Assembly (NCBI GenBank): GCA_023390335.1
Contig: JAEWCZ010000035.1
Location: forward strand, 1-14,351
Source: Bacillota bacterium
GTDB taxonomy: Bacteria; Bacillota; Clostridia; Acetivibrionales; DSM-1351
Length of the DNA: 14,351 nt
Direction: 5' to 3'
The notes under the pieces were generated by a model. The model was not told the origin of the DNA and searched no databases. It saw nothing but the letters and a program-made list of their open reading frames with translations. Positions 1-6,153 of the stretch are shown here, piece after piece (positions within the stretch are counted from its first letter, which is position 1; each line of letters begins with the position of its first letter). A program made the translations under genes and the position numbers.

Positions 1-2
1 AT

Positions 3-92
3 TATAGTATTAATAAGGATTCTATAGGTATTGTTTTAAATGGTATATGTTCAAAATGTGGAAGAGATGTAGCAAGATTTATCGAAGATTAA
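3..92 (+). CDS. C-terminal end of a small CxxC protein (partial)
   Basis: This frame is open from the left edge and ends at TAA 90-92. The visible 29 residues end in C-S-K-C-G-R-D-V-A-R-F-I-E-D. The C-x-x-C-G knuckle followed by a short basic/acidic tail looks like half of a zinc ribbon, but only two cysteines lie inside the window. A hairpin terminator sits about 20 bp downstream, which supports this as a real gene end. The start and family are outside the window, so no function is assigned. Confidence 0.5.
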   Translation, partial: YSINKDSIGIVLNGICSKCGRDVARFIED

Positions 93-109
93 ATTTGTTT
101 ATTGAAATG

Positions 110-147
110 CCTAAGAGATGTAAGCATCTACTTTTTTTAGGTGTTTT
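110..147 (+). terminator. Intrinsic terminator after the partial CxxC gene
   Basis: AGATG (116-120), a TAAG loop and CATCT (125-129) form a short stem followed by A-C and seven T (132-138). An outer GCCTAA (109-114) can pair with TTAGGT (137-142, one G-T pair), enclosing the T run. It lies about 20 bp after the stop at 92, as expected for a Rho-independent terminator. Confidence 0.6.
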
Positions 148-342
148 TATGTCCAATGACGTGGATGACGCGCATTTAATGTGTGGACAACGGTATAAAA
201 TTTACATATAAATTTCAGTAAAATATAGATATGGTTAGTAAAGTTAAAACGTCACAATCAAAATTACTAATCACACCTACAACTAAATAGGACATACATA
301 TACCCAGATAATATGATCGCCTTTTATAAGTTGAAAAGGTGA

Positions 343-510
343 CAGAATACATTTCGTGCGGCAACTATCCTGCGTGAAACAAGCGTTGCCTGTGAAGAAT
401 ATGAGCAGAGGATTGTTACCCACGTTGCAATGGGAGCAAATGAGATATTACTGGCACCTGCCAATGCAAAAGCATGCCGTATTATTGGAAAAATATTGTA
501 TCATTCTTAG
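343..510 (+). pseudogene. Gene fragment, family not recognised
   Basis: The frame beginning after TGA 340-342 is open to TAG 508-510 and encodes about 55 residues, starting Q-N-T-F-R-A-A-T and ending A-C-R-I-I-G-K-I-L-Y-H-S. It has no start codon at its left end. Its codons (GCG, GCC, CTG, CGT, ATC) are visibly more GC-rich than the neighbouring genes, and the amino-acid pattern is protein-like (alternating hydrophobic helix, A-N-A-K-A-C). A competing frame from GTG 356 gives 61 aa but reads like a shadow. The likeliest view is the C-terminal relic of a gene with foreign codon use, truncated by an earlier insertion or deletion. I do not recognise the family. Confidence 0.35.
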
Positions 511-518
511 CTTGAATA

Positions 519-547
519 TTGAAAAACCAGTCAGAATATGATCTAAT
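519..547 (+). promoter_or_regulatory. Sigma-70 promoter of the AIPR gene
   Basis: TTGAAA (519-524) and TCTAAT (542-547) are separated by exactly 17 bp, each matching five of six consensus positions. Transcription should begin near 554, giving a leader of about 30 nt. The ribosome binding site AAGGGGAG (568-575) is 8 nt before ATG 584. No other operator is obvious, so expression may be constitutive. Confidence 0.6.
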
Positions 548-583
548 ATATTTTATATTGCTAAATAAAGGGGAGAATGTATT

Positions 584-2380
584 ATGACTCAAGATTACTT
601 TAAGTATCATATAGACACACTAAGACAAAAATATTCTGATTTTGCACATCTTCAAGATTATCATGCATTTACAATACTTTGTATGAAGTATTTTTTCTTT
701 AGCGAGGCAGGCATTCCGTTTGATCCAGAATTAGTAATTGAGTATCTGACAGATGGTGCAAATGATGGTGGTATAGATTCTATTTTTAATGATCCAACAA
801 GTGAGGGTAATGACGTTATCATCATACAAAGTAAATACTATGAACATACTAATCTTGTTGCAGAGAATGTTGCAGGTGAATTGTATAAAATCAATGAAAC
901 ATTAAAAAGTTTGAAACTTAACAAGGTATCTGGATTCAATGAAAAATTGGTTAGTGCTTATAGAAATGCAACAAGTCAGTTAGAAGACAACGGTGAAGTT
1001 CGAATTTATTTTTTTACATCTTATCAACCAAAAAATAAGCGTGAGCGCAATAAATTAGATAAGTCAATGCATGAATATTTCAAGACATATGAATTGGAAA
1101 TGAATTTCAAGTCGGATATTGAGTCTCAGATTGAGCTTTGTGACAATGGAAAATTATGTGTTGATTATGATAAATTGCTCATTGATAATAGAGATAACTA
1201 TCTACAATATGAAGATTCAATCATTGTAAATGTCTCAGCACAATCATTACAAGAACTACAAAATAGAAGGCGAAATGGTCTTTTAGGAATGAACCTACGC
1301 TTTTATGTTAGACAAAAAGCAGTTGACTCTGGCATAGAAACAACCATTAATAATGAACCAGAAAATTTTTGGTATAAGAATAATGGAATTCTAATTATCT
1401 GTGATGATTACGAGATAGATGGAAAAGAAGTCAAATTACAAGGCTTTTCTATTGTCAATGGCGGGCAAACTACGAATAGGATAGGAAAATTAGATATTGA
1501 GAAAGACTTTTATTTACAATGTAAGATTGTAAAGTCAAAAGGGCAGACGACGAATGAGCGTGATACATTTGTGCATAATATAGCGGAGGCAACCAATTCT
1601 CAAAAACCGATTAAAAAGGCAGATCTAAAGGCGAACACTCCGGAACAACTTCGACTTAAGGAACGTTTAAATAGGAAACGTGTATATTATATCACGAAAA
1701 AAGGAGATCGTACACCTAAACAGTATAGTGAGCTATATCAAACAGCTACTTTAGAACAAGTTGGTAAATTAAGTTTAGCCTCTGTTATGCAAATGCCTGG
1801 ATCGGCAAGAAGCAATTCGCAAAGAATGTACAATGATGAATATTACTATTCTATATTTGGTTCAGATGCAAGAGAGGGTGTTATTTCGGATTTATTAAAG
1901 ATATCATGCTATTATGATAAGTTTTTAAAATCAGAGATAAAAAATAAGGGTTATGATGAGAAAACGGTACTACCTATGATAAAAAACGGTAGAACATTTC
2001 AATTTGCCTGTATTACATTCTTATGCAAAGTAAATTATGATGTTTTTTCTTATGAAACAATAGGCAGCGTTTTAAACAACACTGATGATATTAAAATAGT
2101 ATTAAGACAAATGGGAGAAATGAGATCTATAATAACTGGCAAATTTGATGATGAAGAAAAAGCTTTTTTCGAAATTTTTAATTTTATTGGTGAGGAAGTT
2201 TTAGGATATTGTTTTGAAAACGCCCTAGAAAAAGCAGAGATAGAGCAGCGTACGATGGCTCCTTCGGATTACCTTAAAAGTGATCTGAATTATTATAAGG
2301 ATGTTATAAAAAGATTGTGGTCACGATATAATAAAAATGAAATCCTGAAGGAAAATATTGACAAGTTGTGTGGCAAGTAG
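584..2380 (+). CDS. AIPR-family abortive-infection protein with nuclease-like N-terminus
   Basis: This 598-aa protein carries the hallmarks of the AIPR (abortive infection phage resistance) family: F-W-Y-K-N-N-G-I at 262-269, I-V-N-G-G-Q-T-T at 290-297 and an A-T-N-S-Q-K-P-I segment near 336-343. The N-terminal part has T-D-G-A-N-D-G-G-I-D (56-65) followed about 17 residues later by I-I-I-Q-S-K (79-84). This D...(Q)xK spacing is that of a PD-(D/E)XK (restriction-endonuclease-like) fold, with Gln in place of the usual Glu. By family, it probably protects against phage by damaging nucleic acid in infected cells; substrate and trigger are unknown. The ATG at 584 is preceded by AAGGGGAG. It stands alone behind its own promoter with no partner gene, and about 550 bp of gene-poor DNA follows. 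The family call is strong; nuclease activity is inference. Confidence 0.88.
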   Translation: MTQDYFKYHIDTLRQKYSDFAHLQDYHAFTILCMKYFFFSEAGIPFDPELVIEYLTDGANDGGIDSIFNDPTSEGNDVIIIQSKYYEHTNLVAENVAGELYKINETLKSLKLNKVSGFNEKLVSAYRNATSQLEDNGEVRIYFFTSYQPKNKRERNKLDKSMHEYFKTYELEMNFKSDIESQIELCDNGKLCVDYDKLLIDNRDNYLQYEDSIIVNVSAQSLQELQNRRRNGLLGMNLRFYVRQKAVDSGIETTINNEPENFWYKNNGILIICDDYEIDGKEVKLQGFSIVNGGQTTNRIGKLDIEKDFYLQCKIVKSKGQTTNERDTFVHNIAEATNSQKPIKKADLKANTPEQLRLKERLNRKRVYYITKKGDRTPKQYSELYQTATLEQVGKLSLASVMQMPGSARSNSQRMYNDEYYYSIFGSDAREGVISDLLKISCYYDKFLKSEIKNKGYDEKTVLPMIKNGRTFQFACITFLCKVNYDVFSYETIGSVLNNTDDIKIVLRQMGEMRSIITGKFDDEEKAFFEIFNFIGEEVLGYCFENALEKAEIEQRTMAPSDYLKSDLNYYKDVIKRLWSRYNKNEILKENIDKLCGK

Positions 2381-2930
2381 ATTTGTAAAAAATACATAAC
2401 AAACTGATTAGAGAAGTCTCCAGTAAGTCAAGGGTTGATGGAACTTGAGTTATTTTACTTTGATTATCCGCCCAAGGAAACTATTATATAGAAGTTAAGC
2501 AGAAGTATAAAATTTTTTTGATTATTATACTGGGAAAAGCAACTTCAAATTGCAACTGTTGCAAGGAAAATATTATAACTAAATACTATCCGTAATTAAT
2601 ATTAAGATATAAGCCTCATTTTACGAGTGAATTTATCCATAACTAGTTACATCAAAAAATGAAAGATGTAATTTACTCCAAGGGGATACTACGTCTTGGC
2701 GTCATCTTTATTAACCGTTCAAGGCACGTGGAATCCATAGTTCTGTTGAAAAAGAAAAAATAGTTAAATCATGGATATAAGTAATAGAAATCCACTGGAA
2801 TTGAGGATATGAGAGTGAAAACTTTCACATCCTTTATTAATACAAAGCGAAAGGATTAACATAATGGAAACTCTCTTTTGAAGCACTTATAAATTATATA
2901 ATATCTATTTACTCTTTTAGCACTTCATGT
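2381..2930. other. Gene-poor interval after the AIPR gene
   Basis: I see no convincing gene here. It holds a perfect 15-bp palindrome TTGCAACTGTTGCAA (2550-2564), repeat copy A (about 2660-2762), and an imperfect hairpin GTGAAA/TTTCAC near 2815-2828 that could be a weak terminator. Short open stretches such as 2438-2491 are too short and unsupported to call. Confidence 0.5.
2659..2763 (+). repeat. Dispersed repeat copy A (RlmD/TrmA C-terminus-like)
   Basis: The core at 2699-2732 is nearly identical to 6519-6552 (copy C), with about three differences over 34 bp, and similar to copy B around 4017-4049. In frame from ATG 2659 the copy translates to ...G-V-I-F-I-N-R-S-R-H-V-E-S-I-V-L-L-K-K-K-K-stop. 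The pattern V-x-x-F-x-x-[ST]-x-H-V-E-x-V/I-x-L-L is that of the C-terminus of RlmD/TrmA-type uracil-5-methyltransferases, whose gene 3' ends are known integration sites for Firmicutes mobile elements. The copy is preceded by CCAAGGGGATAC, shared with copy B. Assignment to rlmD is inference; the repetition itself is directly visible. Confidence 0.6.
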
Positions 2931-2957
2931 TAAAATGTTCTTTATTAGAACATTTTA
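2931..2957. promoter_or_regulatory. Third operator copy / terminator 3' of the Xre gene
   Basis: A perfect inverted repeat with 11-bp arms and a TTATT spacer has the core TGTTCTTTATTAGAACA (2936-2952). It lies just past the end of the minus-strand repressor gene. On the minus strand it forms a hairpin ending in TTTT, so it could also stop transcription. The core is the same as the two sites upstream of the gene, which argues for repressor binding as well. Confidence 0.6.
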
Positions 2958-2960
2958 TTT

Positions 2961-3206
2961 CTATTTTTCTAAACCAAATAACCATGAAATGCTAACGTTT
3001 AATGCTTTAGATAGAGCTAATATTTCTATATCAGTAACAATTCTTTTCTTCTGTTCAATTTTAGAAATACTAGCTCTGTCTATATAAACGGCTAAAGTTT
3101 CAAGCTTTATAGATAACTCTTTCTGAGTCATTTTACAGTTTAATCTTGCTGATTTTATTTGGTAACCTATAGCATTGCGATCTTCGGAATCTAAAACAAT
3201 TTTCAT
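2961..3206 (-). CDS. Xre/Cro-family HTH transcriptional repressor
   Basis: An 81-aa one-domain DNA-binding protein. Residues about 15-70 match the HTH_3/Xre fold: helix 2 M-T-Q-K-E-L-S-I-K-L, recognition helix around R-A-S-I-S-K-I-E-Q-K-K-R, then I-L-A-L-S-K-A-L-N-V-S-I-S-W-L-F-G, a typical Xre ending. I place the start at ATG 3206-3204, since AGAGGTG (3219-3213, minus strand) lies 6 nt upstream; the GTG three codons earlier falls inside that ribosome binding site. It is a single-domain regulator with no visible sensor or peptidase domain. Three copies of a 17-bp inverted repeat flank the gene, so autorepression, and control of a divergent promoter at 3294-3322, is likely. It resembles the immunity repressors of integrative elements. 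The family is certain; the target is inferred. Confidence 0.9.
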   Translation of the reverse strand: MKIVLDSEDRNAIGYQIKSARLNCKMTQKELSIKLETLAVYIDRASISKIEQKKRIVTDIEILALSKALNVSISWLFGLEK

Positions 3207-3218
3207 AATATTCACCTC

Positions 3219-3235
3219 TGTTCTTTATTGGAACA
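3219..3235. promoter_or_regulatory. Operator O1 overlapping the Xre ribosome binding site
   Basis: TGTTCTTTATTGGAACA differs by one base from the perfect palindromic form. It overlaps the leader and Shine-Dalgarno of the minus-strand repressor gene, so a bound repressor would block its own transcription. Confidence 0.65.
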
Positions 3236-3266
3236 AGACTATTTTATCTTAAATTGTGAGAAATGA

Positions 3267-3283
3267 TGTTCTAATAAAGAACA
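3267..3283. promoter_or_regulatory. Operator O2 between divergent promoters
   Basis: TGTTCTAATAAAGAACA is the exact reverse complement of the site at 2936-2952. It is centred 48 bp from O1 and ends 10 bp before the -35 box of a plus-strand promoter (3294-3322). Two sites on the same face, roughly 4.5 helical turns apart, could allow cooperative binding. Confidence 0.65.
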
Positions 3284-3293
3284 ATGAAGAACT

Positions 3294-3322
3294 TTGTTAT
3301 AACGAAGATGCAATAATATAAT
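3294..3322 (+). promoter_or_regulatory. Sigma-70 promoter divergent from the repressor
   Basis: TTGTTA (3294-3299), a 17-bp spacer and a perfect TATAAT (3317-3322). Operator O2 abuts it upstream. A GGAGG at 3354-3358 follows but no start codon lies at proper spacing, so the first gene served is uncertain. The nearest plus-strand gene is the DUF6809-like one at 3645, about 320 nt away. Confidence 0.5.
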
Positions 3323-3644
3323 AAAAGCTAATTTAGGTTAGCGAGGGCATACGGAGGATTCAGAATAGTTAGAATACATAGTACTAGCACAATATTTTTA
3401 ATATTCAAATAAGGATAGAAACATGTATTTTCTATTTTCATCTTTATATTATGGTTATGAATATTAATTATTTTTTATGTGCTGTGTTGGACTAATGAAA
3501 CTTATAGCTTATTCTTAGGAGTAGATATAATAATTTACTTACGAGTTACTACTTTGGGGTGTTTCAAAATAATATTAATGTTATTAAATTCTATGATAAA
3601 AGAGAAAATGAAACTAGTAATTATGGTGAAAGGAAAGAAACAGA
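3323..3644. other. Leader/intergenic stretch with no supported gene
   Basis: AT-rich DNA between the divergent promoter and the DUF6809-like gene. Two plus-strand frames (about 60 and 68 codons) run through it and overlap the next gene, but they lack ribosome binding sites and do not look like known proteins. It may be a long untranslated leader or the relic of a deleted gene. Confidence 0.4.
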
Positions 3645-3917
3645 ATGGATTCAATACTTAAAAAGCTATATTACGCCTATCTTAACCAGGATCAATTTTT
3701 TTATGATAAAAACATGGAATACCGTAGTATCAATGAAAAGGCAATTAAGCTTATGGAATCATTAGAAAAGAAAGTCTCGGAAGAAGATTATAAAACCATA
3801 ATGAAGCTGATGGAATTACATACTGAATCTGTAGCACTTGAAACAGCGGATGCTTTTGAATGTGGTTTTAAGTATGGGGCATTAGTCATGATAGAGGTTT
3901 TAAAAGATGAAAAATGA
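3645..3917 (+). CDS. DUF6809-like small protein
   Basis: A 90-aa soluble, helical protein. The N-terminal M-D-S-I-L-K-K-L-Y-Y, the central E-Y-R-S-I-N-E-K and the C-terminal F-E-C-G-F-K-Y-G-A-L-V-M-I-E-V match my recollection of the DUF6809 family, small conserved proteins of unknown function that are common in Clostridia accessory regions. The start ATG 3645 follows AGGAAAG (3631-3637) by about 7 nt. Alternative frames over the same DNA are shadows. It is the first plausible gene downstream of the operator-controlled promoter at 3294-3322, so it may belong to the repressor's regulon. Biochemical function is unknown; no catalytic motif is seen. Confidence 0.7.
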   Translation: MDSILKKLYYAYLNQDQFFYDKNMEYRSINEKAIKLMESLEKKVSEEDYKTIMKLMELHTESVALETADAFECGFKYGALVMIEVLKDEK

Positions 3918-3941
3918 GATAAGAAAATTTAGGTGGATTCC

Positions 3942-4076
3942 ATGACAAAAAAAGACACGAATAAGAGAGAAACTTTGAAATTAAGAGCTGCCGCCAAGGG
4001 GATACCAGCTTCAAGTGGCATCTTTATTATCTCCTCAAGGCATACAGAATGCTGCTGCTTATTAGGCAGGGCATAA
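3942..4076 (+). CDS. 44-codon ORF carrying repeat copy B
   Basis: ATG 3942 is preceded by AGGTGG (3931-3936), giving a good Shine-Dalgarno at about 5 nt. The frame encodes 44 residues: a basic start M-T-K-K-D-T-N-K-R-E-T and a tail ending S-S-R-H-T-E-C-C-C-L-L-G-R-A. The second half is repeat copy B. It begins 24 bp after the DUF6809-like gene and could be co-transcribed with it. It may be a real micro-protein or an accidental fusion of a leader with the tail of a methyltransferase gene at an old attachment site. No known family is recognised. Confidence 0.35.
   Translation: MTKKDTNKRETLKLRAAAKGIPASSGIFIISSRHTECCCLLGRA
3991..4060 (+). repeat. Dispersed repeat copy B (degenerate)
   Basis: It shares the CCAAGGGGATAC block with copy A and the stretch GGCATCTTTATTA...TCAAGGCA with copies A and C. 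Translation gives G-I-F-I-I-S-S-R-H-T-E-C-C-C-L-L, the same pattern as H-V-E-x-V-x-L-L but more diverged. A second frame across 4026-4133 with one stop (SPQGIQNAAAY-stop-AGHNVLKI...) also looks protein-like, so this copy's origin is less certain than that of A and C. Confidence 0.45.
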
Positions 4077-4157
4077 TGTATTAAAAATAATCACTCTAGG
4101 TATATCTAAGCATACGTATGGTGTGCGATTCTTGGGGAGATAAATAGAAAACAAGGG

Positions 4158-4186
4158 TGACTATGAGTTGCTTTTAGTCATTTTTT
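4158..4186 (+). terminator. Intrinsic terminator
   Basis: TGACTA (4158-4163) pairs with TAGTCA (4175-4180), with an 11-nt loop and six T directly after (4181-4186). It probably ends transcription from the DUF6809-like gene and the 44-codon ORF before the next cassette. Confidence 0.65.
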
Positions 4187-4241
4187 ATTGCGTATAGAAC
4201 GTATGTTGGATATAATTCATAAATAGAATCATTTTATCTTT

Positions 4242-4271
4242 TTGAATTAGTCATACAAATGGGTGTCTAAT
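4242..4271 (+). promoter_or_regulatory. Possible promoter of the DUF7716-like gene
   Basis: TTGAAT (4242-4247), an 18-bp spacer and TCTAAT (4266-4271) lie about 80 bp before ATG 4354 and after the terminator at 4158-4186. The position is right, the match moderate. Confidence 0.35.
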
Positions 4272-4353
4272 ATGTTAGATATTTACAATAATATATTGGA
4301 TCTATTAGTTGAATCATTTTCTCAGATCACTTATTTAAAAAACAGGAGGAATT

Positions 4354-4674
4354 ATGCAAACTTTACTAATGAAAGAGGTTTTAGTCAATATTGATAAATA
4401 TGACTGGTCTTACGCTCTTTTTCTTCCAGAAGATGAAGAGTGGGAGATTCAAACAAAATGTGTTATTTTAGACCCTGATGATGTTGAGGATGATGCTGAT
4501 GAGGCTCCCAGATATGCCATTAATAATAATCTGATTTACGCTTTATCTATCCAAGATATACAGGGAATTGTCGAAAATGCATATGAGCAGAAATCGAATT
4601 GCGATGTAAAAGATTTACTAGAAGCCTTTTTATACTATTTTGATAATGATGCATTTATCGAGTTTACAGATTGA
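4354..4674 (+). CDS. DUF7716-like acidic protein (possible immunity protein)
   Basis: A 106-aa acidic protein. Features are V-L-V-N-I-D-K-Y-D-W-S-Y-A-L-F-L-P near residues 9-25, a C-V-I-L-D-P-D-D-V-E-D-D segment near 36-47 and a C-terminal L-L-E-A-F-L-Y-Y-F-D-N-D-A-F-I. This pattern agrees with my memory of DUF7716 proteins, often found singly in accessory clusters next to toxin or immunity genes. No signal peptide or membrane segment is seen. The start ATG 4354 has a perfect AGGAGG (4344-4349) 4 nt upstream. It lies among decayed small genes without a toxin partner, consistent with an orphan immunity gene, but that role is inference and no catalytic residues are visible. Confidence 0.65.
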   Translation: MQTLLMKEVLVNIDKYDWSYALFLPEDEEWEIQTKCVILDPDDVEDDADEAPRYAINNNLIYALSIQDIQGIVENAYEQKSNCDVKDLLEAFLYYFDNDAFIEFTD

Positions 4675-4698
4675 TGCCTCCGTATAAAATATGAGTAA

Positions 4699-5330
4699 AT
4701 ACTTATTGTTGTTAAAGCTATTATATTATTTTGGGGAGAGAACTATTTTGAGTATGTTGAGAAATATGATTCTATTGCCAAGGTACTAACGCATTATGCA
4801 TTCAGAAACGGACCGGTTGAAGATATGCATGCTGATGGAAAATTAACACAAGAAGATATGAAAACTCTAAATAAATTTATGGTAAACCGTTTAGCAAGAA
4901 TTTTATCTGCAGTTTATGAAAGAAGATGGTTACAATTGGAGTTGCTATATGGATTTCTCCAAAATTATGGCATCGATTGGGATAAAGCTGAACCAGATGT
5001 TGAAGAGTTAGAATTAATGTGGAAGGAAGGTCTTAGCTTATTTAGATGATATTTTTGTACTATATGATAATAGTGATGAAAATTTAAGTCAAGATCAACC
5101 GAATTCAATTTTATGGACATTTTATGTTGAGCGTTATTGATAATGATAAAATTATGAAATTTCCATTTTTTGAAGTATTAGGTGATATAGAACAAGAATT
5201 ATACGATTTAGGCAATGTAATATGTATCAGGAAAGGTAATATTAAGAAACAATTTAAGATGGAATTTAATAAAAAACAAATTAAAATTCTATTGATTATC
5301 AACCGCATAATATTTGTATGGCTATACTGA
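4699..5330 (+). pseudogene. Frameshifted small gene, three frame segments
   Basis: Protein-like sequence continues across two frame changes. Segment 1 (frame of 4699-5049) reads ...E-Y-V-E-K-Y-D-S-I-A-K-V-L-T-H-Y-A-F-R-N and on to W-K-E-G-L-S-L-F-R. Segment 2 (5015-5140, +1) reads L-A-Y-L-D-D-I-F-V-L-Y-D-N-S. Segment 3 (5124-5330, +1 again) reads D-K-I-M-K-F-P-F-F-E-V-L-G. Acidity and style match throughout, so one ancestral protein of about 190 aa is likely. The first ATG in segment 1 (4825) lacks a ribosome binding site, whereas GGGGAG at 4733-4738 sits where the original start should be; no start codon survives there. A 74-codon piece (4825-5049) could still be translated. I do not recognise the family; an immunity-type protein is a guess from context. 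Confidence 0.5.
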
Positions 5331-5339
5331 GGAGGAGTT

Positions 5340-5569
5340 GTGTATAGACGCAATACAGTTGTTATTCTTCAGAATCTAAACGCGAGCGCATTTCAAAGCG
5401 TATTTGAATATTTGGAGAAAAATTTTACAATATACAAGTTGCTTTTAGTAATGAGGGATTTGGATTTTTCAGTCGCTTATATGCCATCATTGCGCAAAAA
5501 GTAACTGAGGTTATCGGTATAAAGTCAGAAAATAACGCATTTTCAAATGGTGTAACCACTCAATTTTGA
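5340..5569 (+). pseudogene. Frameshifted small gene, family unknown
   Basis: GTG 5340 is preceded by GGAGGAG (5331-5337), close but usable. The frame runs Y-R-R-N-T-V-V-I-L-Q-N-L-N-A-S-A-F-Q to a stop at 5502. Around 5425-5440 the protein-like reading shifts to another frame, N-I-Q-V-A-F-S-N-E-G-F-G-F-F-S-R-L-Y-A-I-I, ending at TGA 5567-5569. Together they would give a protein of roughly 77 residues. The shift is one net frame change, so a single indel explains it. It follows the previous pseudogene by 9 bp, suggesting a former operon. Not recognised. Confidence 0.4.
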
Positions 5570-5701
5570 TGATTGCTAATCTCAAGTAAATTGATTTTTT
5601 CTTCGATTATTTCATAGACGAGTCTTACAATTGAAAATGAAATTATGTTATTTTATAAGAAACAAGTGCTATATGTTGGAATACATATTTCGAGGTATAT
5701 A

Positions 5702-6112
5702 ATGTTTAAAAGAATATTTCAGGACTATGAAGGTCACGTAAAAGAGATAACTGGTCTTCAAGTTTGTAGTCTTAAAGTAATAATTGATCACGAAAATAAT
5801 GATATAATCCTAATTTGGATTGGTGTAAATAATAATTCAAATTGGTACAGAATTTTTATTGATGGATGTTATTGTGGAATAGATTATTATAAAAACGATT
5901 TGTCCAATGAGGATTTAGATGATGATGTAATTTGTGTTGATTGCAATTGCATAAATGATGAAATTATTATAAGGGCAAAAGTGGAATCGGGCAATGTAAT
6001 ATTTGGGGATTCTAGCATTTTATTAACTATTGAATTTTTATCAGGAAAAAAACTTCTTCTATTTTGTTATGATTTTAATGGTGTATGTAAGCTTGAAATT
6101 GTACCTTCATAA
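5702..6112 (+). CDS. Hypothetical protein, beta-rich, immunity-like
   Basis: 136 aa from ATG 5702, chosen because GAGG (5692-5695) is 6 nt upstream; an earlier ATG at 5645 would add 19 residues but lacks a good site. The sequence alternates hydrophobic beta strands (I-I-L-I-W-I-G-V, Y-R-I-F-I-D-G-C-Y-C-G-I-D-Y-Y, L-L-L-F-C-Y-D-F) with acidic turns (S-N-E-D-L-D-D-D-V). There are several cysteines but no paired zinc motif, and no signal peptide. It is intact, unlike its two upstream neighbours, and is followed by a hairpin at 6122-6153. Size, acidity and context are those of single-domain immunity proteins; I cannot name a family. Confidence 0.6.
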   Translation: MFKRIFQDYEGHVKEITGLQVCSLKVIIDHENNDIILIWIGVNNNSNWYRIFIDGCYCGIDYYKNDLSNEDLDDDVICVDCNCINDEIIIRAKVESGNVIFGDSSILLTIEFLSGKKLLLFCYDFNGVCKLEIVPS

Positions 6113-6121
6113 CCCGTGAAT

Positions 6122-6153
6122 AACCAGATACATAAAAATAGATTCTGGTTTTT
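6122..6153 (+). terminator. Weak intrinsic terminator
   Basis: AACCAGA (6122-6128) pairs perfectly with TCTGGTT (6144-6150), followed by TTT; the loop is 15 nt. It begins 9 bp after the stop of the gene ending at 6112. The T run is short, so efficiency is uncertain. Confidence 0.5.

Noticed and set aside
235..270. Inverted repeat TTAGTAA / TTACTAA
   Set aside because: 7-bp AT-rich arms 22 bp apart with no T run or gene nearby are expected by chance in such AT-rich DNA.
2931..3283. CRISPR-like repeat array
   Set aside because: Only three short inverted repeats with very unequal spacing, one on each side of a gene and one between promoters; they fit operators, not a CRISPR.
3479..3765. Two 60-68 codon plus-strand frames before and across the DUF6809-like gene
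   Set aside because: No ribosome binding sites, low-complexity hydrophobic content and overlap with a better supported gene.
4272..4394. 40-codon frame (M-L-D-I-Y-N-N-I-L-D...) overlapping the DUF7716-like start
   Set aside because: No ribosome binding site and it overlaps the well-supported gene starting at 4354; probably chance or a relic.
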